A stretch of 64,000 nucleotides of DNA. Origin: Acetatifactor sp. GTDB taxonomy: Bacteria; Bacillota; Clostridia; Lachnospirales; Lachnospiraceae. The stretch is from the NCBI GenBank assembly GCA_016290775.1, contig JAEEVF010000002.1, positions 124,001 through 188,000 on the forward strand, given 5' to 3'. Position numbers and translations under genes: made by a program. Of this stretch, positions 8,530 through 17,502 are shown in pieces. Within the stretch, counting starts at the first letter, position 1. Each line of letters starts with the position of its first letter. Below the pieces are notes generated by a model. That model was not told the DNA's origin, did not search any database, and was given only the letters and a program-made list of their open reading frames with translations.

Positions 8530-10494
8530 ATGGGTAAAAGCGGAGAAGAGATCTTCAAGGAATTGTTAGGTAAGGAGCAGCAGGCGAAGGGAGCCTACCT
8601 TACTGACGTGGAAAACGTCGTGATCAGCTTGGACAAGGGCACCTATTCCAAGCGGGATCACCTGTGCGGGATCCTGTTTGATTATGTTGAGAAAGCTTCC
8701 CTTGGCAATGCGATCGACCTTCAGGCGAAGGACGACGAGGCGCGCTTCCTGATCCTGAACCAGATCCTGAGCGCAAAGAATGCGCCCCTTGGCAAGTGGC
8801 CGACGAAAAAGGAGTTGCCCCTTTGGCAGCAGGTGGACTTAAACCTTGCCATTCATAAGGGCAGCGGCGATGTTTACGAGGAGATCGGGAAGGCCGTTGC
8901 AACGCAGAAATCCAAGGCGGAAAAGCAGGAACTCCTGCAGGAGCTTCTTGCGAGCAACCTTGTGGAGAAGGCCAGCGTTTTGGCGCAATATGACAAGCCC
9001 GATGATGCCTTCGAGAGCTTTGAGTTTTATCATGGTCCCGAAAAGAACCATGCCTATGCGGAATATCCCGCAAAATGGCATCGCATCCGCAACGATAAGA
9101 TCAACGAATATTCCATGCTCGTTACCGCAAAGGACGAGGCATGGCTTTCAGAAGTGTGCAAGGAAATGACCAAGGACGAACGCCCCATGGAGCACATTGC
9201 GGCGCTGTTTGGCAATGACGAGGAGCGCAAGGTCTTCTTCGAAAACGAGATCGCGCCCATGGTTGCGGCCTATCGCGCAGCGCACGCGCCCGAAGAGCGT
9301 CTTCCTAAGTACCTTAAGGCAAGAGAAGCCTTCCTGGCGCAAAAGAAGGTGGTTGAGGACCTGCAGGCAAGCCTGGACAAGCTCCAGACCGATTTCCTAA
9401 AGAACTGGCAGGAAGACAAGATGCGCTCGAAGAACCTTCGCGAAGCGGAGGCGGCGATCGAGCACTCCCAGAAGGCCATGGATTCCTCGAAGCAAACGCG
9501 CGAGCCGCTCTTAAAGGAGCGCGATGAGGTAAAGGCGGACCTGGACGAGATCACAAAGCAGGTCGACGAGGCGGATGCTGCAGCGCAGGAGGCAAAGAAG
9601 GAATGGAGCCGTTACAACATGATCGTTCGCACCGGCTTTGACAAGGAGCAGGAGCTTCGAAATTCCGTGACGGGCCTCGCAAAGATCTTCTCGAAGAAGA
9701 AATATGATGCCGCTCAGGAAGAGGCGGATAAGGTGCAAAAGGAAGCCATCGAGGCACAGGAAAAAGCACCCGCGGCCGAAAAGAAAATGAAAGAGCTGAC
9801 GGCAAAATATAACACGCTCGCGGAGCAGGAAGCGCAGATCAGAGGCGCGCTGGACGGCCTCACCGACCGCATATCCCAGCTCAACAAAGCAATCAATGCC
9901 GCACAGGTCATGATCACCAATCGCGAGGATGAGAAGGAGCAGATCCTTCACGCGCTCGATTCCGTGAAAAAGGAACGCGAGTCCATTCTGGAGAGATGGA
10001 AGAGTGAGACGGGTGATGACGCGAGAGTCATGCTCGACGTGGATTTTGTAAAGGAGCTTTTCTCCGACGATGCAAAGCTTTCGAAGAAGCGCGCGGGCGA
10101 GAATCCTTGGCTTTCCAGGCATTTTAGGAAGGAGCGCGAGAAGCTCTTTGTCCTTGCTGAGGACTTCCAGAAGGCCTTCCTTGAGGCGTCCGGATGCTGC
10201 ATGGCAAATCTTGCGACCTTAGCGCAGTACTGGGGCGATTGGAAGAAGGACGGCGAAAAGATCACCTTCCACGCGGCCGACATTGAAGACACCGTTCCGT
10301 CCCTGTGGCAGACGCTGTTTTTGCTTGTTCCGATGGCGGCATTTGCGCTCCCGACCATCGCAAGCTCTTTCATAGACACGAAAAAGCCCGGTCTTTACGG
10401 CACCGTGGCGATCGAGGGTACGGACAAGCTTGCGCCCGAGTCCGTGGTCGGCGCGCTTTACCGTGGCCGCAACGCCCTGATCATCAGAAATTAA
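8530..10494 (+). CDS. Coiled-coil protein with a dead UPF1-type helicase segment
   Basis: 654 residues. Residues 270-480 are long charged coiled coil with heptad-like K/E/Q runs. The part from about 520, NPWLSRHFRKEREKLF to LWQTLFLLVPM, then GTVAIEGTDKLAPE and VGALYRGRNALIIRN, follows the order of the segment around motif II in large superfamily-1 (DNA2/NAM7/UPF1-like) helicases. There the matching text is IIDEAGQAxP and GALYRSRRAxxVGDPKQ. The DEAG box is lost, no Walker A P-loop is present, and the protein stops exactly where GDPKQ (motif III) should follow. It cannot be an ATP-driven helicase. Either it is a truncated remnant or the coiled coil has been re-used structurally. GGAGG precedes the ATG. 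Confidence 0.6.
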   Translation: MGKSGEEIFKELLGKEQQAKGAYLTDVENVVISLDKGTYSKRDHLCGILFDYVEKASLGNAIDLQAKDDEARFLILNQILSAKNAPLGKWPTKKELPLWQQVDLNLAIHKGSGDVYEEIGKAVATQKSKAEKQELLQELLASNLVEKASVLAQYDKPDDAFESFEFYHGPEKNHAYAEYPAKWHRIRNDKINEYSMLVTAKDEAWLSEVCKEMTKDERPMEHIAALFGNDEERKVFFENEIAPMVAAYRAAHAPEERLPKYLKAREAFLAQKKVVEDLQASLDKLQTDFLKNWQEDKMRSKNLREAEAAIEHSQKAMDSSKQTREPLLKERDEVKADLDEITKQVDEADAAAQEAKKEWSRYNMIVRTGFDKEQELRNSVTGLAKIFSKKKYDAAQEEADKVQKEAIEAQEKAPAAEKKMKELTAKYNTLAEQEAQIRGALDGLTDRISQLNKAINAAQVMITNREDEKEQILHALDSVKKERESILERWKSETGDDARVMLDVDFVKELFSDDAKLSKKRAGENPWLSRHFRKEREKLFVLAEDFQKAFLEASGCCMANLATLAQYWGDWKKDGEKITFHAADIEDTVPSLWQTLFLLVPMAAFALPTIASSFIDTKKPGLYGTVAIEGTDKLAPESVVGALYRGRNALIIRN

Positions 10495-10538
10495 CGGGCG
10501 ATCCGACAGTATATTCTTTCGAGGGGTGAAAAGAACAA

Positions 10539-12473
10539 ATGCCCAAGAGTCGCATAGACGATACCTTTATCAAGGATTTCTTCCAGATCGGCGACGCCGA
10601 GGAAGATAAAAAAGAGATCGAAGAGATCAAATCAAAAATGCAAAGGCTGCAGTTTGAGAACGGCAAGGACATTTGCGTCATTGACGGAGAGCCGGACTGC
10701 ATGTTCTTCCTGGAATCCGGCACGGCCATCGTGCTGAGCCGTGAGGGCGAGCAGATCAACATCATGCATGAGGGGCAGTATTTTGGTGAATACGGCGTTC
10801 TGTCCAAGCAAAAGCGCCTTTCCACCGTGCGTTCCTTAGGCCGCACCATCGTTTACCGACTAGACGCGGACGACATGATGAACATCCTCGCAAAGCATCC
10901 GGAAGTATATGGCGAGCTCATGAAGCGTGTTTACGGACAGGTTTCCGGCAAGCACTCGCAAATCCTCGCGCTTTCCGGCATGCGTAAAGGCATCCTGCAG
11001 CACCCGAAGAACGAAACGCCGCTTTCAAAACGCCGCATGGTGATCCAATATGGGATCCTGGCGCTGATCTACGTCCTGTGCTGGATCCTGATCCCGAAGA
11101 ACGCGAATGCGCCTGTGTTCCTGGCACCTTTGGCATTGATGCTGGTTTACGTGCTGATCACCAAGCGTACCGTGGAGTCCCTGATCGTTTCGAGCATGCT
11201 GGCGGCACTCCTGGTCTTTCGAAATGGCATCTCCGCGAGCTTTTCAGATGCGATGATCGAAACCATGATGTGTTTTGACAACGCCTGGACCGTATTCGTG
11301 ATGGCACTGATGGGGAGCGTCGTTCAGCTGATCGAAGCCTCCGGCGCGGTGACGGCCTTCAAAAAAATGGCGGACAGCAAGGTAAAGAGCCAGCGAGGCA
11401 TGATGCTGGCGGCCTATGGCATCATGGCCGCAACCTGTATCGACGACGGCCTGAACATGGCCTGCGCGGCGAATTCCACGAATGGCGTCGCGAAGGAGCA
11501 GGCGCTTCCGCGAGAGAAGACTTCCCTGCTGTTTAGTCTTTTGCCCACGGTGCTGAGCTCTTTCATTCCGATCTCTCTGTGGGGCATCTTCGTCATCGGT
11601 ACTCTTACCGCCTCCATCAAAGAGGATACCCTGGTGATCTTCTGTAAGTCCATTCCGTTTAATTTCTTCTCCATTTTGGTTGTCATTGCAATGCTTTTCT
11701 ATTGCTTCGGCAAGCTTCCCATGACGGAAAGGCTGAAAAACGCTGAAAAGCGCGTGAAGGACGGCGGAACCCTCTGGCCGGACGGTTCGGAGAAATATTT
11801 AAGCTTAAATGAGCCCGAGATGTGGGGCAAGATCATGAACATCATGTTGCCGATCGCAGTGCTTGCCGCAAGCTCCATCGTGATCCGTTCGATCATTGCG
11901 AAGAACTTCATGGTGGACAGTGCAGTTGGCCTTGTGACGACGCTGGTTTTCATGTTCCTCCTTTACTGCTGGCAGGGCCTGATGACCCCCGAGCAGTTTG
12001 TGGAGCACCTGGTGGTCGGCATTGCAAACTCCACCCTGCCCATTCTTTTATACTTGCTGACGATGTGCTTTTCCACGCTCCTTAGTGCGCTTCAGCTGAC
12101 GGAATATTTTTCCGACACCGTCGAAGCGCTTGGCCGCTTTGGTCCCATCTTCCCGATGGTGATGTTTGTCGCCGCCATGTTCCTTACGGTGGCACTGGGA
12201 TCTTCTTGGTCCATGTACGCGATCGTATTCCCCATCGCCATCCAGTTTGCGCCGCTCCTTGGCGTGAACATGGCCCTTTGCATCGGCGCCATTGCCGGCG
12301 CAGGCATTGCAGGCGAGAAGAACTGTATGTTCACGGCGGACAGCATGAACGTTGGTACGGCGATCGGGTGTAGTCCCCGGATTGTCCGCAAGGTGCGCAT
12401 GAAGTATAGTTTTACGCTCACGGTCGTTACGGCCGCGTTATATCTCCTCGCAGGATTCATCTTCCGCGCTTGA
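10539..12473 (+). CDS. Na+/H+ antiporter (NhaC-type) with N-terminal cNMP-binding domain
   Basis: 644 residues. Residues 1-140 have the cyclic-nucleotide-binding beta-roll pattern, with IVLSREGEQINIMHEGQYFGEYGVLS (the GExxGE/phosphate-cassette region), then RLSTVRSLGRTIVYRLDADDMMNIL. Residues 165-644 form about 12 membrane helices with the features of NhaC/YfkN-type antiporters: CIDDGLNMACAANSTNGVAKE, PISLWGIFVIG and SWSMYAIVFPIAI. Such transporters normally lack a soluble ligand-binding domain; the fusion suggests ion exchange gated by a nucleotide or other small ligand. GAGGGGTG precedes the ATG. It follows the 8530 gene by 44 bases and may be cotranscribed with it. Confidence 0.8.
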   Translation: MPKSRIDDTFIKDFFQIGDAEEDKKEIEEIKSKMQRLQFENGKDICVIDGEPDCMFFLESGTAIVLSREGEQINIMHEGQYFGEYGVLSKQKRLSTVRSLGRTIVYRLDADDMMNILAKHPEVYGELMKRVYGQVSGKHSQILALSGMRKGILQHPKNETPLSKRRMVIQYGILALIYVLCWILIPKNANAPVFLAPLALMLVYVLITKRTVESLIVSSMLAALLVFRNGISASFSDAMIETMMCFDNAWTVFVMALMGSVVQLIEASGAVTAFKKMADSKVKSQRGMMLAAYGIMAATCIDDGLNMACAANSTNGVAKEQALPREKTSLLFSLLPTVLSSFIPISLWGIFVIGTLTASIKEDTLVIFCKSIPFNFFSILVVIAMLFYCFGKLPMTERLKNAEKRVKDGGTLWPDGSEKYLSLNEPEMWGKIMNIMLPIAVLAASSIVIRSIIAKNFMVDSAVGLVTTLVFMFLLYCWQGLMTPEQFVEHLVVGIANSTLPILLYLLTMCFSTLLSALQLTEYFSDTVEALGRFGPIFPMVMFVAAMFLTVALGSSWSMYAIVFPIAIQFAPLLGVNMALCIGAIAGAGIAGEKNCMFTADSMNVGTAIGCSPRIVRKVRMKYSFTLTVVTAALYLLAGFIFRA

Positions 12474-12482
12474 TGACGCGTA

Positions 12483-13010
12483 ATGGGACGGCCGACATGG
12501 GAAGCCGCAAAAAACATGAAAGCTTGTAAAGACAAGAAGAAAAAGCCTGGCAGCAGTGCAAAAAAGGAGAATGTCTCCGGCCGGCGCTACAACATGCAAC
12601 AGATAAGGAGCAAGGACACCTCCATCGAGCTTCGGCTTCGGAAAGCCTTGTGGGCGAAGGGATATCGCTATCGAAAGAACCTGCGAACGCTCCCCGGGAC
12701 CCCCGACATCGTGCTCACGAAGTACAAGATCGCGATCTTTTGCGACAGCGAATTCTTTCACGGCAAGGACTGGGAGGTCCTAAAGCCCCAGCTCGAGCGC
12801 GGCAACAATGCGCAGTTTTGGATCGACAAGATCACGCGGACAAGGCAGCGCGACGACGAAGCCAACAAAAAGCTTCTGTTCCTCGGCTGGACCGTGATCC
12901 GCTTCTGGGGCAAGGACATCCTGAAGGACGTGGACACCTGCGTCAAGGTGGTGGAGGAAACCATTTTCGATCAGGAGAGCGAAGAGGACGGCCTGGATTT
13001 CGACTTGTAG
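12483..13010 (+). CDS. Vsr-like very-short-patch-repair endonuclease
   Basis: Vsr nicks DNA next to T:G mismatches. From residue 36 the text RRYNMQQIRSKDTSIELRLRKALW, GYRYRKN, LPGTPDIVL, KYKIAIFCDSEFFHGKDW and LGWTVIRFWGKDI follows the family closely; the Asp in PDIVL is the metal-binding catalytic residue. The usual HGCFWHGH is replaced by CDSEFFHGKDW, a variant I know from anaerobes. The 35-residue Lys-rich N-terminus is extra, and an ATG at 12516 is an alternative start. No C5-methyltransferase, the normal companion, lies nearby, so it is an orphan that may act in general mismatch repair or as a nuclease. Confidence 0.8.
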   Translation: MGRPTWEAAKNMKACKDKKKKPGSSAKKENVSGRRYNMQQIRSKDTSIELRLRKALWAKGYRYRKNLRTLPGTPDIVLTKYKIAIFCDSEFFHGKDWEVLKPQLERGNNAQFWIDKITRTRQRDDEANKKLLFLGWTVIRFWGKDILKDVDTCVKVVEETIFDQESEEDGLDFDL

Positions 13011-13035
13011 GCACTGGGCGCTTTCATAAAAAACC

Positions 13036-13064
13036 TTGATAAGATGCGCCAAAACATTTATAAT
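13036..13064 (+). promoter_or_regulatory. Strong promoter of the hydrolase gene
   Basis: TTGATA (13036-13041), 17 bases, TATAAT (13059-13064). It fires into an 80-base leader that starts with the hairpin at 13080. Confidence 0.8.
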
Positions 13065-13079
13065 ATTGTGGTGTGAGGA

Positions 13080-13107
13080 CGGCGTTGCGAAGCTCTTCGC
13101 AGCGCCG
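13080..13107 (+). promoter_or_regulatory. Leader hairpin upstream of the hydrolase gene
   Basis: CGGCG.TTGCGAAG and CTTCGCAG.CGCCG form a stem of about 12 bp starting close to the predicted transcript start, followed by ATTTTATAT. It could stabilise the 5' end or act as a weak attenuator. Confidence 0.45.
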
Positions 13108-13149
13108 ATTTTATATGTGGGAGCGGGGCAACCCGAAGAACCAATTAGG

Positions 13150-13920
13150 ATGAATATACTTGTAGATGGCTTAAACATCAGCTATAAGATCACGGGCGAG
13201 GGCGAGGAGACCGTCGTCATGCTGCAGGGCTGGGGCACGCACCTTGGCATGTATGACAGCGTGGCGAATGCGATCAATGATAAAGTGCGCTTCGTCCAAT
13301 TTGACATGCCCGGATTTGGCGCCAGCGACGAGCCGAAGGAGGCCTGGAACGTGGACGCCTTCGCGGACTTTTTCCTGAAATTTATGGACGCGCTGGGCAT
13401 CAAGAAGGCGACGCTCATCGGCCATTCCTATGGCGGACGCGTGATCATCAAGCTTGCGGCACGGGAGAACCTTCCCTTTGAGATCTCGCGCATCGTCCTC
13501 ATTGACAGCGCCGGGATCCTGCCGAAAAAGACCTTTGTGCAGAAGGTCAGGATCCGAAAATATAAGATGCTCAAAGGGATCTTGAACATGAAGGTCGTTT
13601 ACGCACTGTTCCCTGAGCTGATCGACGACTGGCGAAACCGCCAGGGCTCCGCGGATTACCGCGCGGCATCGCCCATGATGCGAAAGTGCCTTGTCATGGC
13701 GGTGAATGAGGATCTGACGGACCTCCTGCCCAAGATTAAGCAGGATACGCTTCTTGTCTGGGGCGATCAGGATACGGCGACGCCGATCGCTGACGCGAAG
13801 GTCATGGAAGCGAAGATCCCGAACAATGGACTTGCGGTCCTTGCGGGCGCCGGGCATTTTTCCTTCCTCGAGCAACCCCAGATTTTCCGCGGGATCCTAC
13901 GGGCGTACTTTGGAGCCTGA
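13150..13920 (+). CDS. Alpha/beta hydrolase
   Basis: 256 residues from ATG 13150, where the hydrolase fold starts (MNILVDGLNISYKITGEGEE); AGGA is the only ribosome-site match. Present are the oxyanion loop MLQGWGTH, the nucleophile elbow GHSYGGRV, VWGDQDTATP with the acid and GAGHFSFLEQP with the catalytic His. The lid region (about 140-190) is Lys/Arg-rich. The substrate is unknown. The gene sits between its own promoter and the MurF-like gene 75 bases downstream. Confidence 0.9.
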   Translation: MNILVDGLNISYKITGEGEETVVMLQGWGTHLGMYDSVANAINDKVRFVQFDMPGFGASDEPKEAWNVDAFADFFLKFMDALGIKKATLIGHSYGGRVIIKLAARENLPFEISRIVLIDSAGILPKKTFVQKVRIRKYKMLKGILNMKVVYALFPELIDDWRNRQGSADYRAASPMMRKCLVMAVNEDLTDLLPKIKQDTLLVWGDQDTATPIADAKVMEAKIPNNGLAVLAGAGHFSFLEQPQIFRGILRAYFGA

Positions 13921-13995
13921 CCCGAGGCCAGCCGCCAGGGCTAAGCCCAAGGCGCTGAGCCTGTTCGCATTTTACAAATACAACATGGAGGCACC

Positions 13996-15729
13996 ATGAT
14001 CATCAGAACCATCCTCGCCTTTTTACTGGCGATCCCGGCGTACCTGTACGCCCTGCGATATAATATGCATATGTTCCAGCTGAACGGCTACAAGAACGAT
14101 GAGCATCCGAAGTGGCTGAAAAAGAACCTGCGTCGGAACTGGCTCCTCGTCTTTACGGGTGTTCTCGGCCTCCTTCGCATTTTGGCCGGCCTGCTTCCCG
14201 ACGGCATCTTTCGTGGAATCGCCCTTTGGACGCTGGACGTTCTCGCGATCTTGACGCTCCTTCTGGTGCGCCTTGTCTACCGCGCCATGAAGCGCCTGAA
14301 CACCAAATCAAAATTCAATTACACGGCCCGCGTAAAGCGCATGATCACGACGATCGTGGTGCTGACCGTGATCGTTCTTTTGGCTTGCATTCTCGCGCCG
14401 ATCATCGCGGCCGGCGGGTTCTCCATGATCTCCTGGAATGTCCTTTCGAACGATGCGCAGGAAGGGTTTCCGGGCTTTCTTACGGGCGTGTTCCTCGTTC
14501 TGATCTCGCTTCTTCTTGTCCTGAATATGATCTCGAACGTAATCAACCGTCCCATCGAAAAGGCGGTAAATCAATACTATATCAACGACGCGAAGCGCAT
14601 TCTAAAAAGCGTTCCCGGCCTGCAGATCATCGGCGTGACCGGAAGCTATGGAAAGACCAGCGTCAAGTTTTATCTGCAGACGCTCCTGCAGGGCAAGTAC
14701 AACGTGCTCGTGACGCCCGAGAGCTACAACACGCCCATGGGCATTGTCAAGACCATCCGCGGGTCACTTAAGTCCACGCATGAGATCTTCATCTGTGAGA
14801 TGGGCGCGCGCCATGTCGGCGACATCAAGGAGGATACTGACATCGTGCATCCTCATCACGGCGTGATCACCTCCGTGGGGCCCCAGCACCTTGAGACCTT
14901 CCACAGCATGGAGAACATCATGAACACCAAGTTTGAGCTGGCGGACTGCCTGCCCGAAGGCGGCAAGCTCTTCCTCAACGGTGACAATGAGTACATCCAG
15001 AAGAAGGCCGTGGAATACAAGAATAAGATTTTCTATTATGCTGATGCGGCTGACGGCAGTGCGGCAGGGCAAGCGGCAGCAGGCCAGGCAGACGGCAGTG
15101 CGGCAGGCCAAGCGGCAGAAGCCCAGGACGGCTATCGCGCCAGGGATGTTGCGGTTTCGCAGTTTGGCACGGAGTTCACCGTGACGGCTCCAAACGGCGA
15201 GGAGGAACGCTTCCAGATGAAGCTTATCGGCGCGCACAACGTGATCAACGTGGTTGGCGCCATCGCCGTGGCACATCAGTTTGGCGTCTCCCTTAAGGAA
15301 CTCAAGATTCCCGTGCGCCGCATCCAGCCCGTGGAACACCGCATGAAGATGCGCGAGCAGGGCAACGTCACCATTATCGACGACGCCTACAACTCCAATC
15401 CCGTTGGCTCCAAAGCCGCAGTGGAGACCCTTGCCATGTTTGACGGCATCCGCATCCTCGTCACTCCCGGCATGGTCGAGCTTGGCGACAAAGAGGACGA
15501 ATATAACTACAAGTTCGGTACCTATGCGGCCGACTGTTGCGACTACATCCTGATCGTTGGCAAGAAGAACCGCGAATCCATCCACGCAGGCGTCCTTAGC
15601 AAGAACTTCCCTGAGGACAAATGCATCTGCGTCGACAAACTCGAGGATGCCCTTTCCTACGCATATGCCATCAAAGGCGCCGGGCACAAGTATATACTGC
15701 TGGAGAACGACCTGCCGGACAATTACTAG
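13996..15729 (+). CDS. Membrane-anchored MurF-like Mur ligase
   Basis: MurF joins D-Ala-D-Ala to the UDP-MurNAc tripeptide. This 577-residue protein starts with about five membrane helices (1-190), absent from standard MurF. The Mur ligase core then follows: P-loop GVTGSYGKTS (K220), PESYNTPMG, EMGARHVGDI, SVGPQHLETF, the HNVINVVGAIAVA region and IDDAYNSNPVGSKAAVE of the C-terminal domain. An Ala/Gly/Gln-rich insert (about 350-378) is encoded by a 39-bp tandem duplication. GGAGG precedes the ATG. With ddl and the VanX-type gene downstream it belongs to a cell-wall cluster. Because of the anchors it could act on a lipid-linked or alternative substrate, so the symbol murF is withheld. Confidence 0.82.
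   Translation: MIIRTILAFLLAIPAYLYALRYNMHMFQLNGYKNDEHPKWLKKNLRRNWLLVFTGVLGLLRILAGLLPDGIFRGIALWTLDVLAILTLLLVRLVYRAMKRLNTKSKFNYTARVKRMITTIVVLTVIVLLACILAPIIAAGGFSMISWNVLSNDAQEGFPGFLTGVFLVLISLLLVLNMISNVINRPIEKAVNQYYINDAKRILKSVPGLQIIGVTGSYGKTSVKFYLQTLLQGKYNVLVTPESYNTPMGIVKTIRGSLKSTHEIFICEMGARHVGDIKEDTDIVHPHHGVITSVGPQHLETFHSMENIMNTKFELADCLPEGGKLFLNGDNEYIQKKAVEYKNKIFYYADAADGSAAGQAAAGQADGSAAGQAAEAQDGYRARDVAVSQFGTEFTVTAPNGEEERFQMKLIGAHNVINVVGAIAVAHQFGVSLKELKIPVRRIQPVEHRMKMREQGNVTIIDDAYNSNPVGSKAAVETLAMFDGIRILVTPGMVELGDKEDEYNYKFGTYAADCCDYILIVGKKNRESIHAGVLSKNFPEDKCICVDKLEDALSYAYAIKGAGHKYILLENDLPDNY
15052..15129. repeat. 39-bp in-frame tandem duplication inside the MurF-like gene
   Basis: GACGGCAGTGCGGCAGG recurs at 15052 and 15091, adding 13 residues rich in Ala, Gly and Gln. 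It lies in a loop between the central and C-terminal ligase domains, where length change should be tolerated. Confidence 0.8.
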
Positions 15730-15738
15730 GGAGAGAAT

Positions 15739-16644
15739 ATGGTTAAATTCTTGGTATTTGGCGATCTGCATTATGATTACGCGACCAAAGGGGATGAGAG
15801 GATCAGGGAGATCCTGACGAGGGCAAAGAACGAGAAGGCAGAATTCATCGTTTCCCTCGGCGACATTGTCGCCCCATTTCCGAAATATGCTCATGTCATA
15901 GAAGCATTCCGAAATGCCGAGGTGCCGGTTTACCACGTGCTCGGAAATCATGACGTGAAGGTGGATCTTGTTGAAACCATGAGCTTTCTTGGGTTGGAGA
16001 GTCCTTGGTATTCCTTCGTGAAGGGCGGCGTGAAGTTCATCTTCTTGGATTCCTGTTATGAGAAGCGGGGAGACGAGGAGTTTTCCTTCCCGGAAACCAG
16101 GGGAGAGGGTGTCAAATACCCCCTGATCCCGCGGGAGGAACTGGCGTGGCTCGAGACGGAATTGTCAGACGGGATGAAGTACGTGATCTTTTCCCATCAC
16201 AGCCTGACCAATGAATTCCGCAATCGCGCCGTTTGGAACCGCCAGGAAGTATTTGAGTTATTCAAGGGCAAGCAGGTCCTTTTGTGCATGAACGGCCATG
16301 ACCACGGCGAAGATTTTAAGCTACTGGATCATGTGCCATATTATACCATGAATTCAGCGTTCGCTCCGTGGATCGGCTTTCCTAACGGAAGCACGCCGGA
16401 GCTGGAACAAAAATACGGTTGGCTCCATGGCTATGTGCCCTATGACAGGGCGCTCAGCGCCGTGGTGACGATAGAAGATTTGCAGGTCCGCATCGAAGGC
16501 ATGCAGGCCGATTATGAGGCCGTGACGCCGACGGAGTTAGGCCTCGCAAAGCCCACGTGGAACGGCGTTTCCGTAGAGCCCAAGGCAAGCTCGTACGTGA
16601 TCTCATTTTCGGGCGAAGGTGAATGCGTAACAAGGTTAGAATAG
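15739..16644 (+). CDS. Calcineurin-like metallophosphoesterase
   Basis: 301 residues. The metal-binding motifs appear in order: GDLHYD, SLGDIV, GNHDV, FSHHS and NGHDHGED. It lacks a signal peptide, so it is cytosolic. The C-terminal 60 residues after YDRALSAVVTIED are a small beta-rich tail. GGGAGAG lies before the ATG, which is 9 bases after the MurF-like stop, so the two are probably cotranscribed. The substrate could be a nucleotide-sugar or another phosphoester of the wall pathway; this is only context. Confidence 0.85.
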   Translation: MVKFLVFGDLHYDYATKGDERIREILTRAKNEKAEFIVSLGDIVAPFPKYAHVIEAFRNAEVPVYHVLGNHDVKVDLVETMSFLGLESPWYSFVKGGVKFIFLDSCYEKRGDEEFSFPETRGEGVKYPLIPREELAWLETELSDGMKYVIFSHHSLTNEFRNRAVWNRQEVFELFKGKQVLLCMNGHDHGEDFKLLDHVPYYTMNSAFAPWIGFPNGSTPELEQKYGWLHGYVPYDRALSAVVTIEDLQVRIEGMQADYEAVTPTELGLAKPTWNGVSVEPKASSYVISFSGEGECVTRLE

Positions 16645-16654
16645 GGAATAAGTA

Positions 16655-16864
16655 ATGAATGGGATTGAAATACGGCAGATGACCTATGCGGACATTCCGG
16701 CCATCTGCAAAGCGGATCATGGTCCCGCACAACGCTTCTACGCTCTTCGGGGATATATTCCCGACGGCAAAGGGGTCTATTACATGGAGCAAGTGCTCGC
16801 AAACGACGAGCCCTGCAAGAACGATGACGAATTGACACTCTGCCTCGTGAAGGAATTCACCTAA
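16655..16864 (+). pseudogene. Internally deleted GNAT acetyltransferase
   Basis: 69 residues. IRQMTYADIPAICKAD is the N-terminal strand and helix of a GNAT enzyme. It is followed at once by GPAQRFYALRGYIPDGKGVYY, the C-terminal helix and strand that normally lie about 90 residues later. The acetyl-CoA-binding core (V/I-x-x-x-x-Q/R-x-x-G/A) is missing. The frame is intact and starts 11 bases after the phosphoesterase gene, so it may still be translated, but it cannot be an acetyltransferase. Confidence 0.75.
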
Positions 16865-16898
16865 AGCGCAAGGAAGCGCCAGAACAAGAGGGGATGAA

Positions 16899-17456
16899 AT
16901 GAATAAGAAAGAGATTCCGTATGCGATTTTCATCTGCACGTTATTGCTTGGCCCATGGATTGCGGGGCCGATCCTGTTTGCGTGTCATCACCCGCTTGCC
17001 GGGATCCTCGCATTCGTGATCCCGTATGGATGCCTGGCGTTGATCGCATTCCTTCGAAAGAGGAAGCAGCAGAAGGAAATGTTCAAGATCCCGAATGCGC
17101 ATACGCGCTTTACGGTCATCCCAGTTACGGAGCCGGAGAAGATCCGGAAATTGAAAAAGGGTTCTGCGCTTACGTTTCGCGAGGATCTGTCAGACAAACG
17201 GCTGGACATGGTTTTCAACTGGCTAAACAACGAAGGCGTTTTAAAACCAGAATCAGACAGCCTAAACCTTTACGTTTATGACGGGAAGCTGCTCAAGGAA
17301 GCTTGCGGCAAGAAGAAACGCTTTGGAGATGAAGAGAGATTCATGAGCATCGACTTAAGGGACCTTGATCTGAATGATTCAAACATGCGCCAATTCTCTC
17401 TTGACCACTTCAATATCGGCGGCCGCTGGCTGGATGACATCGTTGAAAATTCGTAG
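16899..17456 (+). CDS. Two-helix membrane protein, unknown
   Basis: 185 residues. Two hydrophobic segments (about 8-28 and 33-52) form a hairpin, followed by an RKRKQQK stop-transfer stretch and a soluble C-terminal domain of 130 residues rich in Asp, Leu and Lys. No known family is recognised. GAGGGGATG lies before the ATG. It sits inside the cell-wall cluster, 46 bases upstream of ddl, and is probably in the same transcript. Confidence 0.55.
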   Translation: MNKKEIPYAIFICTLLLGPWIAGPILFACHHPLAGILAFVIPYGCLALIAFLRKRKQQKEMFKIPNAHTRFTVIPVTEPEKIRKLKKGSALTFREDLSDKRLDMVFNWLNNEGVLKPESDSLNLYVYDGKLLKEACGKKKRFGDEERFMSIDLRDLDLNDSNMRQFSLDHFNIGGRWLDDIVENS

Positions 17457-17502
17457 TTGATTGCATATCATAAAGCATTACACATAGATGGAGGAAGTTG
17501 AC

